DNA of 64,000 nucleotides. Source: Cellulosimicrobium sp. Marseille-Q4280. Its GTDB lineage: Bacteria > Actinomycetota > Actinomycetes > Actinomycetales > Cellulomonadaceae. Position 1 is the first letter of the stretch. Every line of letters starts with the position of its first letter. Under the pieces are notes generated by a model. The model did not search any database. It was given only the letters and a program-made list of their open reading frames with translations, and was not told the DNA's origin. The position numbers were made by a program, and so were the translations under genes. Below, one piece after another: positions 39,884 through 48,901 of the stretch. The stretch is from assembly GCF_943181405.1 (NCBI RefSeq), contig NZ_CALPBY010000001.1:744001-808000 (forward strand), given 5' to 3'.

Positions 39884-40237
39884 TCAGTCCCCCTCGGCGC
39901 GCAGCACGCGCAGGTGGCCGCGCCGCCCGACCTCGGTCACGGCGGCCGGCTCGGGCTCGCTCCGGACCTTGCCCGCCTCACGGACGGCGTCCGCGAGCGC
40001 CGACAGGTCGTCGTCGCTCGGGCCGGTCTCGACGAACTCCGGGGAGAGCCGGACGACCTCCCACCCGCGCGGGGCGGTGAGTCGCTCGGCGTGCTCGGCG
40101 CACAGGTCGTAGCTGTGGGGCTCGGCGAGGTGCGCGAGAGGGCCCAGGACCGCCGTCGAGTCGGCGTACACGTAGGTGAGGGTCGCGACGGCGGCACGGA
40201 CGCACGCCGTGCGCGAGCACTGCCTGACGGATCTCAC
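39884..40237 (-). CDS. DUF3499 family protein
   Basis: 117 residues from GTG 40237. Two cysteines near the start (RQCSRTACVRAAVATLTYVYADSTAVLGPLA) and CAEHAERL further on form a probable zinc-binding set (about residues 7, 12, 46). The remainder is short and acidic. DUF3499 is actinobacteria-specific, uncharacterised, and normally sits divergently from a metallopeptidase-like gene, exactly as here (Rv3258c/Rv3259 in mycobacteria). Role unknown. Confidence 0.88.
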   Translation of the reverse strand: MRSVRQCSRTACVRAAVATLTYVYADSTAVLGPLAHLAEPHSYDLCAEHAERLTAPRGWEVVRLSPEFVETGPSDDDLSALADAVREAGKVRSEPEPAAVTEVGRRGHLRVLRAEGD

Positions 40238-40357
40238 GGGGTGACCTTACGCCCTTCGCCAGGTCGGTGGACGCGGCACACGCCGTCGCGGTCACGGTGC
40301 CGCGGCACGGCACGTCACGGCGAGGACCGCAGAAGGACAGCGGCCCGCCTGCGCGTC

Positions 40358-40372
40358 TACAGTCGTCGTGTG
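40358..40372 (+). promoter_or_regulatory. Leaderless promoter: TACAGT, 6 nt, GTG
   Basis: TACAGT (40358-40363) is separated by 6 nt from the metallopeptidase-like GTG at 40370, which I used to place that start. Confidence 0.55.
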
Positions 40373-40963
40373 CGCGGCATCCCTTCCTTCCCCGGTTCCC
40401 GGCCCGAGCCGGCGGGGCGCGGTCGCCGGTCGCGCGACCGGGCCGCCGGTCGCCGCCCCCCGGCGCCGGTGGAGCAGGCGCCCGGCGAACCGTCGTTCGA
40501 CGACCTCGACATCCCGCTGCGAGCGCCCGGACCGGGTGGCCAGGGCCCGGCGGCACGACGGCGCGACCGTCGGGGCCGCGGCCTCCGCGGGCCGCTCCTC
40601 CCGCCGTCCGCCCCGGCGAACCGGACGCGGGCCGAGCGGTTCGACGACGTCGTGGTCGACGTGGTCGAGCGCGTCGAGCGCACGTGGTCCAAGCAGCTCC
40701 GGGGCACCGAGTTCGCCGTCGAGGACGTCCCGCCGTCCGACCCCGCGCCGTGGGAGCAGGGCGTCGTTCCGCTCGGGCGGTGCTTCCCGGCGGAGTCGGG
40801 CCAGCCGTCCCGGGTCGTCGTCTACCGCCGGCCGGTCGAGGCGCGGGCGCTCGACGCCGAGGATCTCGAGGACCTCGTGCGCGACGTGGTGGTCGAGCAG
40901 GTCGCGCACCTGCTCGCCCGCTCGCCCGAGGAGATCGACCCGCGCTACACGGGCGACCACTGA
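40370..40963 (+). CDS. Metallopeptidase-family protein with degenerate active site
   Basis: 197 residues from GTG 40370. The first ~85 residues are Arg/Pro/Gly-rich and likely disordered. The C-terminal domain (about 87-195) belongs to the small zincin-like metallopeptidase family. Where active members carry HExxH, this protein reads VVVEQVAHLLARSPEEIDPRY, so the first His is Glu-Gln replaced and zinc binding is improbable. This seems usual for the copies next to DUF3499 (family recollection, not checked). Function is therefore unlikely to be proteolysis. Confidence 0.8.
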   Translation: MRGIPSFPGSRPEPAGRGRRSRDRAAGRRPPAPVEQAPGEPSFDDLDIPLRAPGPGGQGPAARRRDRRGRGLRGPLLPPSAPANRTRAERFDDVVVDVVERVERTWSKQLRGTEFAVEDVPPSDPAPWEQGVVPLGRCFPAESGQPSRVVVYRRPVEARALDAEDLEDLVRDVVVEQVAHLLARSPEEIDPRYTGDH

Positions 40964-40984
40964 CGCCCCGACCGGGCGCCAGGA

Positions 40985-42637
40985 CTAGGGGCCGAGCCCC
41001 GCCGTGCCCGACGCGCGGACCGCGACCTCGCGCGGCGCGGAGCCGTCCGCGACCGGGAGCAGCACGGAGAGCAGGCTCGGCGTCCTGTCGCCCTTGTCCC
41101 CGCTCGGCGGGCCGGCGCTCGCGAGCACGGACCAGAGCGGGACGACTCCCTCGGCGCCGCGGACGACGTCGACGGTGACGGTCGCCGGCGGGTCGTCCGA
41201 CCCCTCCGGTCGCAACGACCCTGCGTCGAGCGTGGTCGTCGTCCCGGCCGGTACGGCGACCGTCTCCTCCCCGAGGAGCGACCCGTCGGCGGCGTAGCCG
41301 CGCACCGCGAGCTCGAGCTCTCCGGCAGGAGGGTCGGAAGCCCCGTCCTTGACCGGCACCGCGGCGAGCGACAGGCTCGACGACGTGCCGGGGACGAGCG
41401 CGACCTGGCCCGCCGGGGTCGACCCCGCGGCGTCGGGCTCCGCGAGCGGCACCGCCGCGATCCAGGCGCGGTCGTACTGCCGCTCGTCGTGGAGGAGGTC
41501 CGGGTCCGGCTCGCCGCGCCGGTCGACCGACCCCCCCGCGACGACGGGGACGTCGGCGTGGACCGCGACCGTGTACCGGCCTTCGGGCAGCCCACCCAGG
41601 GACACGTCCGTCACGACGCCCGGGGTGAGCGCGACCTCCTCCGCCCCGCGCAGCGGGACGACGCCGTCCGCACCGTGGACGACGACGCGCGCCGTCCCCG
41701 GGTCCGGGCCGGGTGCGAGCACGCGCACCTGCGGCGCGTGGGGGTCGTCGACGGCCTCGCCCACGCTGGCGAACCCCGTCAGCGCGACGTCGTGCGTCGG
41801 CTGGGTGCCCGGCACGACGTACTCGACCCCGAGAGGGACGAGTCCGTCGAGGGTGGTGTGCTGCAGGTACGCGGAGACGAGCCCGCCGGACGCCTCGACG
41901 TGCACGACGAGTCGACGCTGCTCGGGCGCGGCGGCCTCGACGAGCGTCACGACCTCTTCGCCGGGACCCACCAGCTGCTGCCCGCCGCCGGCGAGCACGG
42001 CCTCGCCGCCCTGGCCCCAGACGCTCACCTGGACGGTCGCGGGTGTCAGCCCGGGGTTCTGGAGCACGAGCTGCGCGCTGCTGCCGACCTCGGTGCTGCC
42101 ACCGACGAGCCAGTGGCTGACCCCGGGCCGACCACAGCTCGCCGCGGCGAGACCCCTCAGGTCGCCCGCGGTGGTGACGGAGCCCACGGCCGCCGCGGGG
42201 CGCGGCGCGTCGCCGTCGCCCGGCCGGACCGCGAGCACGGACCCGACGGTCGGGTCCTCGACCGTCGTCGCGGCAGGACCGGCCGTGTCGGCGCCGGCGT
42301 CCAGCTCGACGCCCTCGCTGCCGTCGAGCGGTGTGAGCACCGACGTCGCGTCACCCGCGACCGCAGCCCGCAGCACGCTCGTCGTACCGACCGGCGCCGG
42401 CCCGAACTGTGCGTCCCCGACCGCCTCGGGGTCGGTGAGCCGCGCGGGTCCGGGGCAGACGAGGACGTCCTGCGCGGGGGCCACCGTCACGTGCTCGACG
42501 GGGTCGGCGACCTCCGGCTCGGGGACACGGTCCGTCAGGACACCGCCGAACGCCGCGACCGCGCCGACGGCGAGGATGCCGACCACCCCTGCGCCGGTCG
42601 TCGCGAGCCGACGGGCGACGGAGCGCCGGGCCGTCAT
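40985..42637 (-). CDS. DUF5719 family exported protein
   Basis: 550 residues from ATG 42637, overlapping the stop of the upstream giant glycosyltransferase by four bases. A single membrane anchor at about residues 14-36 is followed by a large extracytoplasmic region built of beta-rich repeats with little Cys (one pair only). DUF5719 proteins are actinobacterial, uncharacterised and consistently paired with this type of large glycosyltransferase, which suggests joint work on an envelope glycan. No catalytic residues are recognisable. Confidence 0.88.
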   Translation of the reverse strand: MTARRSVARRLATTGAGVVGILAVGAVAAFGGVLTDRVPEPEVADPVEHVTVAPAQDVLVCPGPARLTDPEAVGDAQFGPAPVGTTSVLRAAVAGDATSVLTPLDGSEGVELDAGADTAGPAATTVEDPTVGSVLAVRPGDGDAPRPAAAVGSVTTAGDLRGLAAASCGRPGVSHWLVGGSTEVGSSAQLVLQNPGLTPATVQVSVWGQGGEAVLAGGGQQLVGPGEEVVTLVEAAAPEQRRLVVHVEASGGLVSAYLQHTTLDGLVPLGVEYVVPGTQPTHDVALTGFASVGEAVDDPHAPQVRVLAPGPDPGTARVVVHGADGVVPLRGAEEVALTPGVVTDVSLGGLPEGRYTVAVHADVPVVAGGSVDRRGEPDPDLLHDERQYDRAWIAAVPLAEPDAAGSTPAGQVALVPGTSSSLSLAAVPVKDGASDPPAGELELAVRGYAADGSLLGEETVAVPAGTTTTLDAGSLRPEGSDDPPATVTVDVVRGAEGVVPLWSVLASAGPPSGDKGDRTPSLLSVLLPVADGSAPREVAVRASGTAGLGP

Positions 42638-45600
42638 CGTGCCACCGGCCGACGTCGCCGCACCGGGACCGCGAGCAGGACGTACACGAGCAGCACGACG
42701 CCCGTGACCGCCAGCCACCCCGTCCGGTGGTCCGCGGCGTGGTAGATCGTGAGACGTCCGTCGTCCGGTCCGACGGCGAACGCCTGCAACCCGCCCGTGA
42801 GCGCCGGGTCGACGGGGTCGAGCGCTCGCCCGTCGAGCGTCGCGCGCCAGCCAGGAGCGGCGTTCTCCGCGAGCACGACGGTGCGGTCCGCCGGCCCGGC
42901 TGCCACCCCGACGTCGACGGGGCGCAGTGCGCTCCGGTCGGCCTCGAGCGGCTCGACCGTGCCGTCGTCGGTCTCCAGTCGCGCGTACGAGGGTTCGACA
43001 CCCTGTGGCGCGACCCGCCACGTCACCTCCGACTGTCCCTCCGTCATCCGTTCGAGGCCCGGCACCATGTCGAGCCGGGCGACCAGCTCGGCCCGGTCCT
43101 GGTCCGCCGGGACGGACGCCGGGACGAGGACCGCCCCGACGCCCAGCCGCGCGAGGCGCGCCGCGGCGTCGTCGGACGTGCCCGCGGTGAGCTCGGCGAC
43201 CGTCGTGGGCAGGTCGGCCTCGACGGCCCCCGGCGCGACCTGCTGCCGCGACCGCACGACGGCGGACGAGTCCACGGCCTGGGGTCCGTCCCCGCGCAGC
43301 GCGGCGTACGCGACGACGCCGTCCTCCCCGGGCTCGAGCGTCAGGACGCGGGCCTGCCGTGGGGACGTCTGCGTCTGGCGGCCTACCGGTGGGACGACGG
43401 GCTGCGTGGTGGCGCGGACCGCTCCCACGCTCGCGTCGGAGCGGTCGAGGACCTGCGCGGTCCACGACGTGACCGTCCCGAGCGGGAGCAGGGTGACGAC
43501 GAGCGCGAGCGCGACGACGCTGCCCGTGCGCCACGCGGCCGCGTCGCGCTCCGGGAGACGGGGCAGCCCGGCGAGCGCCGCGCCGAGGAGCGCGAGGAGC
43601 GCGAGGGACACACCCGCACCCGGCCAGCCCGTGACCGGCGCGTCGACCGACGGACCGGGCGCGACCGTCGTCGCTCCCGCGAGGATCCCCGCGCCGACCC
43701 CGGCGGCCGCGACGAACCAGGCGCCCGCGGCGACGCGGCGTCCCCGGAGGACCGCGACGGCGGCCAGCACGACGACGACGCCACCCGCGACGAGGGGCGC
43801 CCACCGCGCGAGGAGGTCGGCGGCGCCCGCCCCGTCCGCGCCGAACCACGGCTGGGGGGAGACGGGCAGGCCGAGCACCTGCTGCCACCCGGGGGCCGCG
43901 GTCGACGCGACCGGGGACCCGGGGTCGGCGAGCAGGAGCCGCCACCCGCCGTCGGACCAGGTGCGGGCGGCGTGCACGAGGAACGGGGCGAAGACGACGA
44001 CCGCGGGGACCGGGACGAGGGCGAGATAGCGGCGGTGGCGGCGCACGCCCAGCGCGGCGACACCGAGCGCGAGGAGACCCGCGGGAAGCAGGACGGGCGC
44101 CCCCGCGACGGCCACCGCGAACGCGAAGCCGGCTGCCGCCGCCGCGGCGAGCGAGCCCGGTTCGGGACGGGGGGCGCGGCGTGGGGCGTCGGGCGTCGCC
44201 GGCGCCACGACGTCGACCCGCTGCAGCCCGACGGCACGCACGACGGTCAGCGCGACCCACGGCAGGGCGGCGTGCGCGAGGACGGCACCGACGCGCCCCG
44301 AGGCGACGGACGCGAGCAGGCTCGGCGCCGCGACCCAGACGAGCGTCGCCCACCCGCGCAGGGCCACCGAGCGCGTGAGCGTGCCGGCCGCGAACCATGC
44401 GCCCAGCCCGGCCACGAGGAAGCAGGCCGGGACGAGGACGTCGACGGCGGTCTGCGCCGACCCGCCCGCGAGCAGCGCACCGGGGACGAGCACGGAGACG
44501 AACGGGTCGGCAGGCGCCGACGCCCCGAGCTCCGTCGTCACCCACCCTGTCGTGGCCGCCCGCCACACGTCCCCGAGCGTGCTGCCGGCCGGGAGGACGC
44601 CTCCGCCGACGAGCCGCCCCCCGGACAGGAGCGGACCGACGAGCGGGCCGAACACGAGCGCGGTGAGCCCGCCGAGCGCAAGGACCACGCCGCCCAGCCC
44701 GGCACGACGGCGCACGGCGAGGGCGCGCAGCTCGCGTCGCTCGATGTCCGTGGGCGCCCACACGGTGCGCCGCAGCTCCGCCCGCGCGAGGCGACGGTCC
44801 CGGCGCTCCGCGAGGACCTCGCGCCACGTCCCCTTGAGCGGGCGCAGCGTGCTGCGCGGCAGCCGCGCGGTCCGCCCCGCCCGTCGGCGCGCCCGCACGA
44901 CCGGCCCGACCCGTGCCAGCGCCCAGAGCGGCGCGACGATCTCGTCGCGCGCGTGGCCGGGCTGCTTGACGAGCAGGCGGTACATCGCGTGGAACGGGGC
45001 CGCGACGAGCATCGCCAGCGCGACGAACGGCACCCAGGGCAGCGCGACCCCGACGAGACGCGCGTGCAGGTGCGCCCGTCGTCGCTGGACGTACGACGCG
45101 TCCGGGTCGGGACGGGGCGCCTCCGCACCGGGCCGGCGCGCGGACCGGTCCCGCAGCCCGAGGAGCGAGGCCTGCACGTGACGCACGACGGCGGACGGGA
45201 CGACGACCACCCGGTGTCCCGCGAGCCGGGCGCGGCGGCACAGGTCCAGCCCGTCGCCGAACGCACCGAGCTCCGGGTCCGTCCCGCCGAGCTCCTCCCA
45301 CACGGTCCGTCGCACGAGCGCGCCCGCGAGGCCGACGGCGAGCACGTCGTCGCGCGCGTCGTGCTGGCCCTGGTCGATCTCGTCGTCGTCGATGCCCGTC
45401 ATCCGGCGGCCGAGCGGCGTCGTCGTGAAGCCGACCTCGAGGAGGTGCCCCGGGCTCCCGGCCTCGAACGGGTCCGCCGGCTCGGACGCCGTGCCGGGCG
45501 ACCAGCGCTCCTGCTTCGGGCCCGCGACGGCCACGGCGCTCGAGTGCTCGACGGCGCGCAGCAGCTCGGCGAGGGCGTCCGGCGCCGGCGCGGAGTCGTC

Positions 45601-46029
45601 GTGCAGGAGCCAGAGCCAGGTGCCCGCGTCGTGGTTCGCGAGGGCGGCGTCCACGGCGTCGCCGAACGAGCGGGCCCTGGGCGCCGCGACGAACCGGGCG
45701 TCGCCGAGGTGGAGGTCGGGGTACTGACCGGCGGCCCCCGCGCTCGCCGCGTCGACGACCACCACGGCGTCCGGGCCGCTCGTCTGGGCGCGCACCGCGG
45801 CGAGCGTGCGGCGCAGGTACGGGGTCTCGCCGCGCGTGACGACGACCGCGGTCACGCTCACGACGACGGGAAGCGCACCGGTCACCGTCGCGACGACGTC
45901 GGGCGCCGAGACCGGCACACCGGTCGGGGGTGACGCCGGGGGCGCGGCGCCGACGGGCGCGCGCACGACGGTCTGCGCCGGCCCGGGGAGGGCCGCGCGC
46001 GTGCTGCTCGTGAGGTCCGCGGAAGTCAT
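42634..46029 (-). CDS. Very large GT2 glycosyltransferase with multi-pass membrane domain
   Basis: 1131 residues from ATG 46029, preceded by CGGGAC. An N-terminal GT-A domain (about residues 45-330) opens with VSVTAVVVTRGETPYLRRTLAAV, carries LWLLHDDSAPAPDAL as the nucleotide-sugar acidic motif and GDGLDLCRRARLAG as the acceptor-side signature. Two membrane spans and an Arg-rich linker lead to a long C-terminal region with about ten helices and an extracytoplasmic portion. It probably adds sugars to a lipid-linked or wall glycan at the membrane. It is transcribed from downstream of whiB and coupled to DUF5719. Confidence 0.9.
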   Translation of the reverse strand: MTSADLTSSTRAALPGPAQTVVRAPVGAAPPASPPTGVPVSAPDVVATVTGALPVVVSVTAVVVTRGETPYLRRTLAAVRAQTSGPDAVVVVDAASAGAAGQYPDLHLGDARFVAAPRARSFGDAVDAALANHDAGTWLWLLHDDSAPAPDALAELLRAVEHSSAVAVAGPKQERWSPGTASEPADPFEAGSPGHLLEVGFTTTPLGRRMTGIDDDEIDQGQHDARDDVLAVGLAGALVRRTVWEELGGTDPELGAFGDGLDLCRRARLAGHRVVVVPSAVVRHVQASLLGLRDRSARRPGAEAPRPDPDASYVQRRRAHLHARLVGVALPWVPFVALAMLVAAPFHAMYRLLVKQPGHARDEIVAPLWALARVGPVVRARRRAGRTARLPRSTLRPLKGTWREVLAERRDRRLARAELRRTVWAPTDIERRELRALAVRRRAGLGGVVLALGGLTALVFGPLVGPLLSGGRLVGGGVLPAGSTLGDVWRAATTGWVTTELGASAPADPFVSVLVPGALLAGGSAQTAVDVLVPACFLVAGLGAWFAAGTLTRSVALRGWATLVWVAAPSLLASVASGRVGAVLAHAALPWVALTVVRAVGLQRVDVVAPATPDAPRRAPRPEPGSLAAAAAAGFAFAVAVAGAPVLLPAGLLALGVAALGVRRHRRYLALVPVPAVVVFAPFLVHAARTWSDGGWRLLLADPGSPVASTAAPGWQQVLGLPVSPQPWFGADGAGAADLLARWAPLVAGGVVVVLAAVAVLRGRRVAAGAWFVAAAGVGAGILAGATTVAPGPSVDAPVTGWPGAGVSLALLALLGAALAGLPRLPERDAAAWRTGSVVALALVVTLLPLGTVTSWTAQVLDRSDASVGAVRATTQPVVPPVGRQTQTSPRQARVLTLEPGEDGVVAYAALRGDGPQAVDSSAVVRSRQQVAPGAVEADLPTTVAELTAGTSDDAAARLARLGVGAVLVPASVPADQDRAELVARLDMVPGLERMTEGQSEVTWRVAPQGVEPSYARLETDDGTVEPLEADRSALRPVDVGVAAGPADRTVVLAENAAPGWRATLDGRALDPVDPALTGGLQAFAVGPDDGRLTIYHAADHRTGWLAVTGVVLLVYVLLAVPVRRRRPVAR

Positions 46030-46087
46030 GTCCCGTCGATCATGCGACGAGGACGGCGCCGGACCCGGCATTTGCGCGCCCCGGTGT

Positions 46088-46108
46088 GGCGGGGTGTCGG
46101 ACCCCGCC
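46088..46108 (-). terminator. Hairpin downstream of whiB
   Basis: GGCGGGGT (46088-46095) pairs perfectly with ACCCCGCC (46101-46108) around GTCGG, about 70 bp after the whiB stop in its direction of transcription. Confidence 0.5.
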
Positions 46109-46174
46109 GGAGAAGGCCCGCACGGACGTCGGGACGGCGCTCGTGCCGCCCGTCCCCTCAGGCCTCGACCGCCG

Positions 46175-46540
46175 TCAGACCACGCGGCGCTTGAGCTTGC
46201 GGCGCTCCCGCTCGGACAGTCCGCCCCAGATGCCGAAGCGCTCGTCGTTCTCGAGCGCGTACTCGAGGCACTCCGCGCGGACCTCGCAGCCCGTGCAGAC
46301 CTTCTTGGCCTCGCGCGTGGACCCGCCCTTCTCCGGGAAGAAGGCCTCCGGGTCGGTCTGCGCGCACAGGGCACGCTCCTGCCATCCCATGAGCCCGTCG
46401 TCGACCGGCTCGCCGAAGAGCGGCAGCACCGGTGCTACCCGCTCCACCTCACGCCCTGCGTCGGAGGGAATGTCCGCTCCGGCTCCGTCCAGAATGTTCC
46501 ACATCGTGCGCCCCTTCATGCCGTTCACGAGAAACTGCAT
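46175..46540 (-). CDS. whiB: WhiB-family iron-sulfur transcription factor
   Basis: 121 residues from ATG 46540. A promoter places the transcript start almost on this ATG; an internal ATG at 46504 has its own SD (AAGGGG) and would give 109 residues. The [4Fe-4S] ligands are four Cys in RALCAQTDPEAFFPEKGG, VCTGCEVRAEC (about residues 55-90). GIWGGLSERERRKLKRR supplies the beta-turn and basic DNA-contact tail. The sequence is closest to WhiB of Streptomyces and WhmD/WhiB2 of mycobacteria, which control septation. The locus matches Rv3260c. Confidence 0.95.
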   Translation of the reverse strand: MQFLVNGMKGRTMWNILDGAGADIPSDAGREVERVAPVLPLFGEPVDDGLMGWQERALCAQTDPEAFFPEKGGSTREAKKVCTGCEVRAECLEYALENDERFGIWGGLSERERRKLKRRVV

Positions 46541-46547
46541 TGAAGAA

Positions 46548-46576
46548 ATTACACGCGTGTCGTCCTCAGCCGTCAA
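46548..46576 (-). promoter_or_regulatory. Strong leaderless promoter of whiB
   Basis: On the minus strand TTGACG (46571-46576) and TGTAAT (46548-46553) are spaced by 17 bp. Seven nt then separate the -10 from ATG 46540. This is the best sigma-70-like promoter in the window. Confidence 0.7.
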
Positions 46577-46647
46577 GCCGAAATGTGATAGCCCCGCGAA
46601 GGCGCCGGGGTGAAATCCCGACATGTCCGGACGCATAGCACACCGCC

Positions 46648-46662
46648 TAGGGTGGTGCCATG
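46648..46662 (+). promoter_or_regulatory. Leaderless promoter: TAGGGT, 6 nt, ATG
   Basis: TAGGGT (46648-46653) lies 6 nt before ATG 46660 of the TIGR03089 gene, divergent from the whiB promoter. Confidence 0.55.
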
Positions 46663-47445
46663 GTGACCTCTCCCCACGCTTCCACGGTCGGCCCCGATGC
46701 TCCCCGCGAACGCCCGGCTCACGTCGCTGACCTGCTGCGTCTGATCACCCGCGAGCCCGGCCGTCCCCGGCTCACGTGGTATGGCGACGACGGTGAACGC
46801 GTCGAGCTGTCCGGCGCGGTGCTTGAAAACTGGATCAACAAGACGACGAACCTGCTCGTCGAGGAATTCGACGCCGGGCCCCGAACGCGGGTCGTGATCG
46901 ACCTCCCCGTGCATTGGCGCACCGTCGTCTGGGCGTTCGCCGTGTGGCGGGTCGGGGCGACGGCGGTGCTGGTCGAGGAAGGCGGGGTGACCCGGGCGCC
47001 CGAGCGACCGGACGTCGTCGTGACGACGCGGCCCGCGGAGTGGGACGACTCCGGGGCGGAGATCGTCGCGGTCTCGCTCCCGGCGCTCGCCCGCCGGTTC
47101 GACGGCGCCCTGCCTCCCGGCGCGATCGACGCGGCGTCGGCCGTGATGACGTACGGCGACCAGGTCGCCTGGGTCCCCGACCCGGACCTCGCCCTTCCCG
47201 CCGTCACCGGCACCGCCACCTGGGAGCACGCCGGTCTCGTTCCTCCCGTGACGCCCGAGGGGACGCAGGGCGGGACGGCAGGAGCCGGCCGCCGGGAGCT
47301 CCTGCCCACGGCAGGGCAGCCCCTGGACGGCGTCCTGCGGACCGCTCTGCGTCTGTGGGCGTCCGACGGGTCCGCGGTCCTCGTGCGGACGCAGGACCCG
47401 TCGCGCCTCGAGCGCATCGCTCGCGACGAGCGCGTCACCGGCTGA
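46660..47445 (+). CDS. TIGR03089 family protein
   Basis: 261 residues from ATG 46660. The protein resembles the N-terminal part of AMP-binding (acyl-CoA synthetase-like) proteins: RLTWYGDDGERVELSGAVLENWINKTTNLL and WRTVVWAFAVWRVGATAVLV. It stops before any adenylation catalytic motif would appear, as is normal for TIGR03089. Family members are restricted to actinobacteria and lie near wbbL and rmlD (Rv3268-like). No function is established; binding an acyl or nucleotide ligand is conceivable. Confidence 0.88.
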   Translation: MVTSPHASTVGPDAPRERPAHVADLLRLITREPGRPRLTWYGDDGERVELSGAVLENWINKTTNLLVEEFDAGPRTRVVIDLPVHWRTVVWAFAVWRVGATAVLVEEGGVTRAPERPDVVVTTRPAEWDDSGAEIVAVSLPALARRFDGALPPGAIDAASAVMTYGDQVAWVPDPDLALPAVTGTATWEHAGLVPPVTPEGTQGGTAGAGRRELLPTAGQPLDGVLRTALRLWASDGSAVLVRTQDPSRLERIARDERVTG

Positions 47446-47477
47446 CGCAAACCGCAGGGACGGTGCGGGGCGACGGG

Positions 47478-48791
47478 TCAGGGACGGCCGAGCGCCCGGT
47501 AGGTCCACCCGGCGGCGCGCCACGCGACCGGGTCGAGGACGTTCCGTCCGTCGAGGATCCGCAGCCCCGCGACCTTCTCCGCGAGCTCCGCCGGGACGAG
47601 CTCGCGGTACTCCTGCCACTCCGTGAGCAGCAGCACGATCTCGGCGTCCACGACGGCCTCGTCCAGGGACTCGACGAGCCGGAGCTCAGGATGCAGGCGC
47701 CGCGCGTTCGGGACGGCCTCGGGGTCCGTCACGCGGACGTCCGCGCCCTGTCGCGCGAGCTGCACCGCCACGTCGAGGGCCGGCGAGTCCCGGACGTCGT
47801 CGCTGTTGGGCTTGAACGCCGCGCCGAGCACGGCGATGCGCTTGCCCACGATCGAGCCGTCGAGCACCTCGCGCGCGAGGTCGACCATCCGGACCCGACG
47901 CCGGGTGTTGATCGCGTCGATCTCCTTGAGGAACGCGACCGCCTGGTCCGCGCCGAGCTCCCCCGCACGCGCCATGAAGGCGCGGATGTCCTTCGGGAGG
48001 CAGCCGCCACCGAAGCCGAGGCCCGCGTTGAGGAACTTGCGCCCGATGCGGTCGTCGTAGCCGATGGCGTCGGCGAGCCGCGTGACGTCCGCACCCGTCT
48101 CCTCGCACAGCTCGGCCATGGCGTTGATGAACGAGATCTTCGTCGCGAGGAACGAGTTCGCGGCGACCTTCACGAGCTCCGCGGTCGGGTAGTCGGTGAC
48201 GACGCGCGGGGTGTGCTCCGACAACGGCCCGGCGTACACCTCGTCGAGCTGCGCGACCGCCAGCTCCCCCGCCTCGCCACCCGGGACGCCGTAGACCAGG
48301 CGGTCGGGGTGGAGGGTGTCCTTGACGGCGAAGCCCTCGCGGAGGAACTCCGGGTTCCAGGCGAGGGAGACGCCGGGAGCCTCGCGCCCGAGCCGCTCCG
48401 CGATACCGGCTGCGGTGCCGACCGGGACCGTCGACTTGCCGACGACCAGGTCGCCGTCGCGCAGGTGAGGGATCAGCGCGTCCACGGCGCTCTCGACGTA
48501 CCGCAGGTCGGCGGCGTACTCGCCCCGTCGCTGGGGCGTCCCGACGCAGACGAAGTGGACCTGCGAACCGGCGACCTCGGCCATGTCGGTGGTGAAACGG
48601 AGGGCTCCGGTGCCGGAGACCTCGCCGAGCAGCTCGGGCAGGCCGGGCTCGAAGAACGGCGCGCGCCCCTCCGCGAGCGCGGCGATCTTCGCCTCGTCGA
48701 CGTCGACCCCCACCACCTCGTGGCCGAGCCTGGCCATGCACGCTGCGTGCACGGCACCGAGGTAACCACAACCGATCACTGAGATTTTCAC
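47478..48791 (-). CDS. ugd: UDP-glucose 6-dehydrogenase family protein
   Basis: 437 residues from ATG 48791. The N-terminal NAD domain starts ISVIGCGYLGAVHAACMARLGHEVVGVD. The central helix contains the substrate Lys in AELVKVAANSFLATKISFIN, and the catalytic Cys lies in GLGFGGGCLPKDIRAF (about residues 255-270). The C-terminal domain carries AFKPNSDDVRDSPALDV. The enzyme oxidises UDP-glucose to UDP-glucuronate, a precursor of acidic envelope polysaccharides. GDP-mannose dehydrogenase is a less likely alternative. The neighbouring glycan cluster fits. Confidence 0.92.
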   Translation of the reverse strand: MKISVIGCGYLGAVHAACMARLGHEVVGVDVDEAKIAALAEGRAPFFEPGLPELLGEVSGTGALRFTTDMAEVAGSQVHFVCVGTPQRRGEYAADLRYVESAVDALIPHLRDGDLVVGKSTVPVGTAAGIAERLGREAPGVSLAWNPEFLREGFAVKDTLHPDRLVYGVPGGEAGELAVAQLDEVYAGPLSEHTPRVVTDYPTAELVKVAANSFLATKISFINAMAELCEETGADVTRLADAIGYDDRIGRKFLNAGLGFGGGCLPKDIRAFMARAGELGADQAVAFLKEIDAINTRRRVRMVDLAREVLDGSIVGKRIAVLGAAFKPNSDDVRDSPALDVAVQLARQGADVRVTDPEAVPNARRLHPELRLVESLDEAVVDAEIVLLLTEWQEYRELVPAELAEKVAGLRILDGRNVLDPVAWRAAGWTYRALGRP

Positions 48792-48887
48792 GACGTGTCC
48801 TTCGGGCCGATTTCGCGAGGAGGCTATCCGATCGGGACCCTACGCCCCAATCGCCGGCGGTGTGCCTGGCGCGCGCCGCTCGACCGC

Positions 48888-48893
48888 TAGGCT
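48888..48893 (+). promoter_or_regulatory. TAGGCT -10 of the WbbL-like gene
   Basis: TAGGCT is followed by 8 nt and ATG 48902, giving an essentially leaderless message. Confidence 0.5.
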
Positions 48894-48901
48894 CGCGTGC
48901 C

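Noticed and set aside
40370-40963. Active zinc metalloprotease
   Set aside because: The HExxH motif is absent (VEQVAH).
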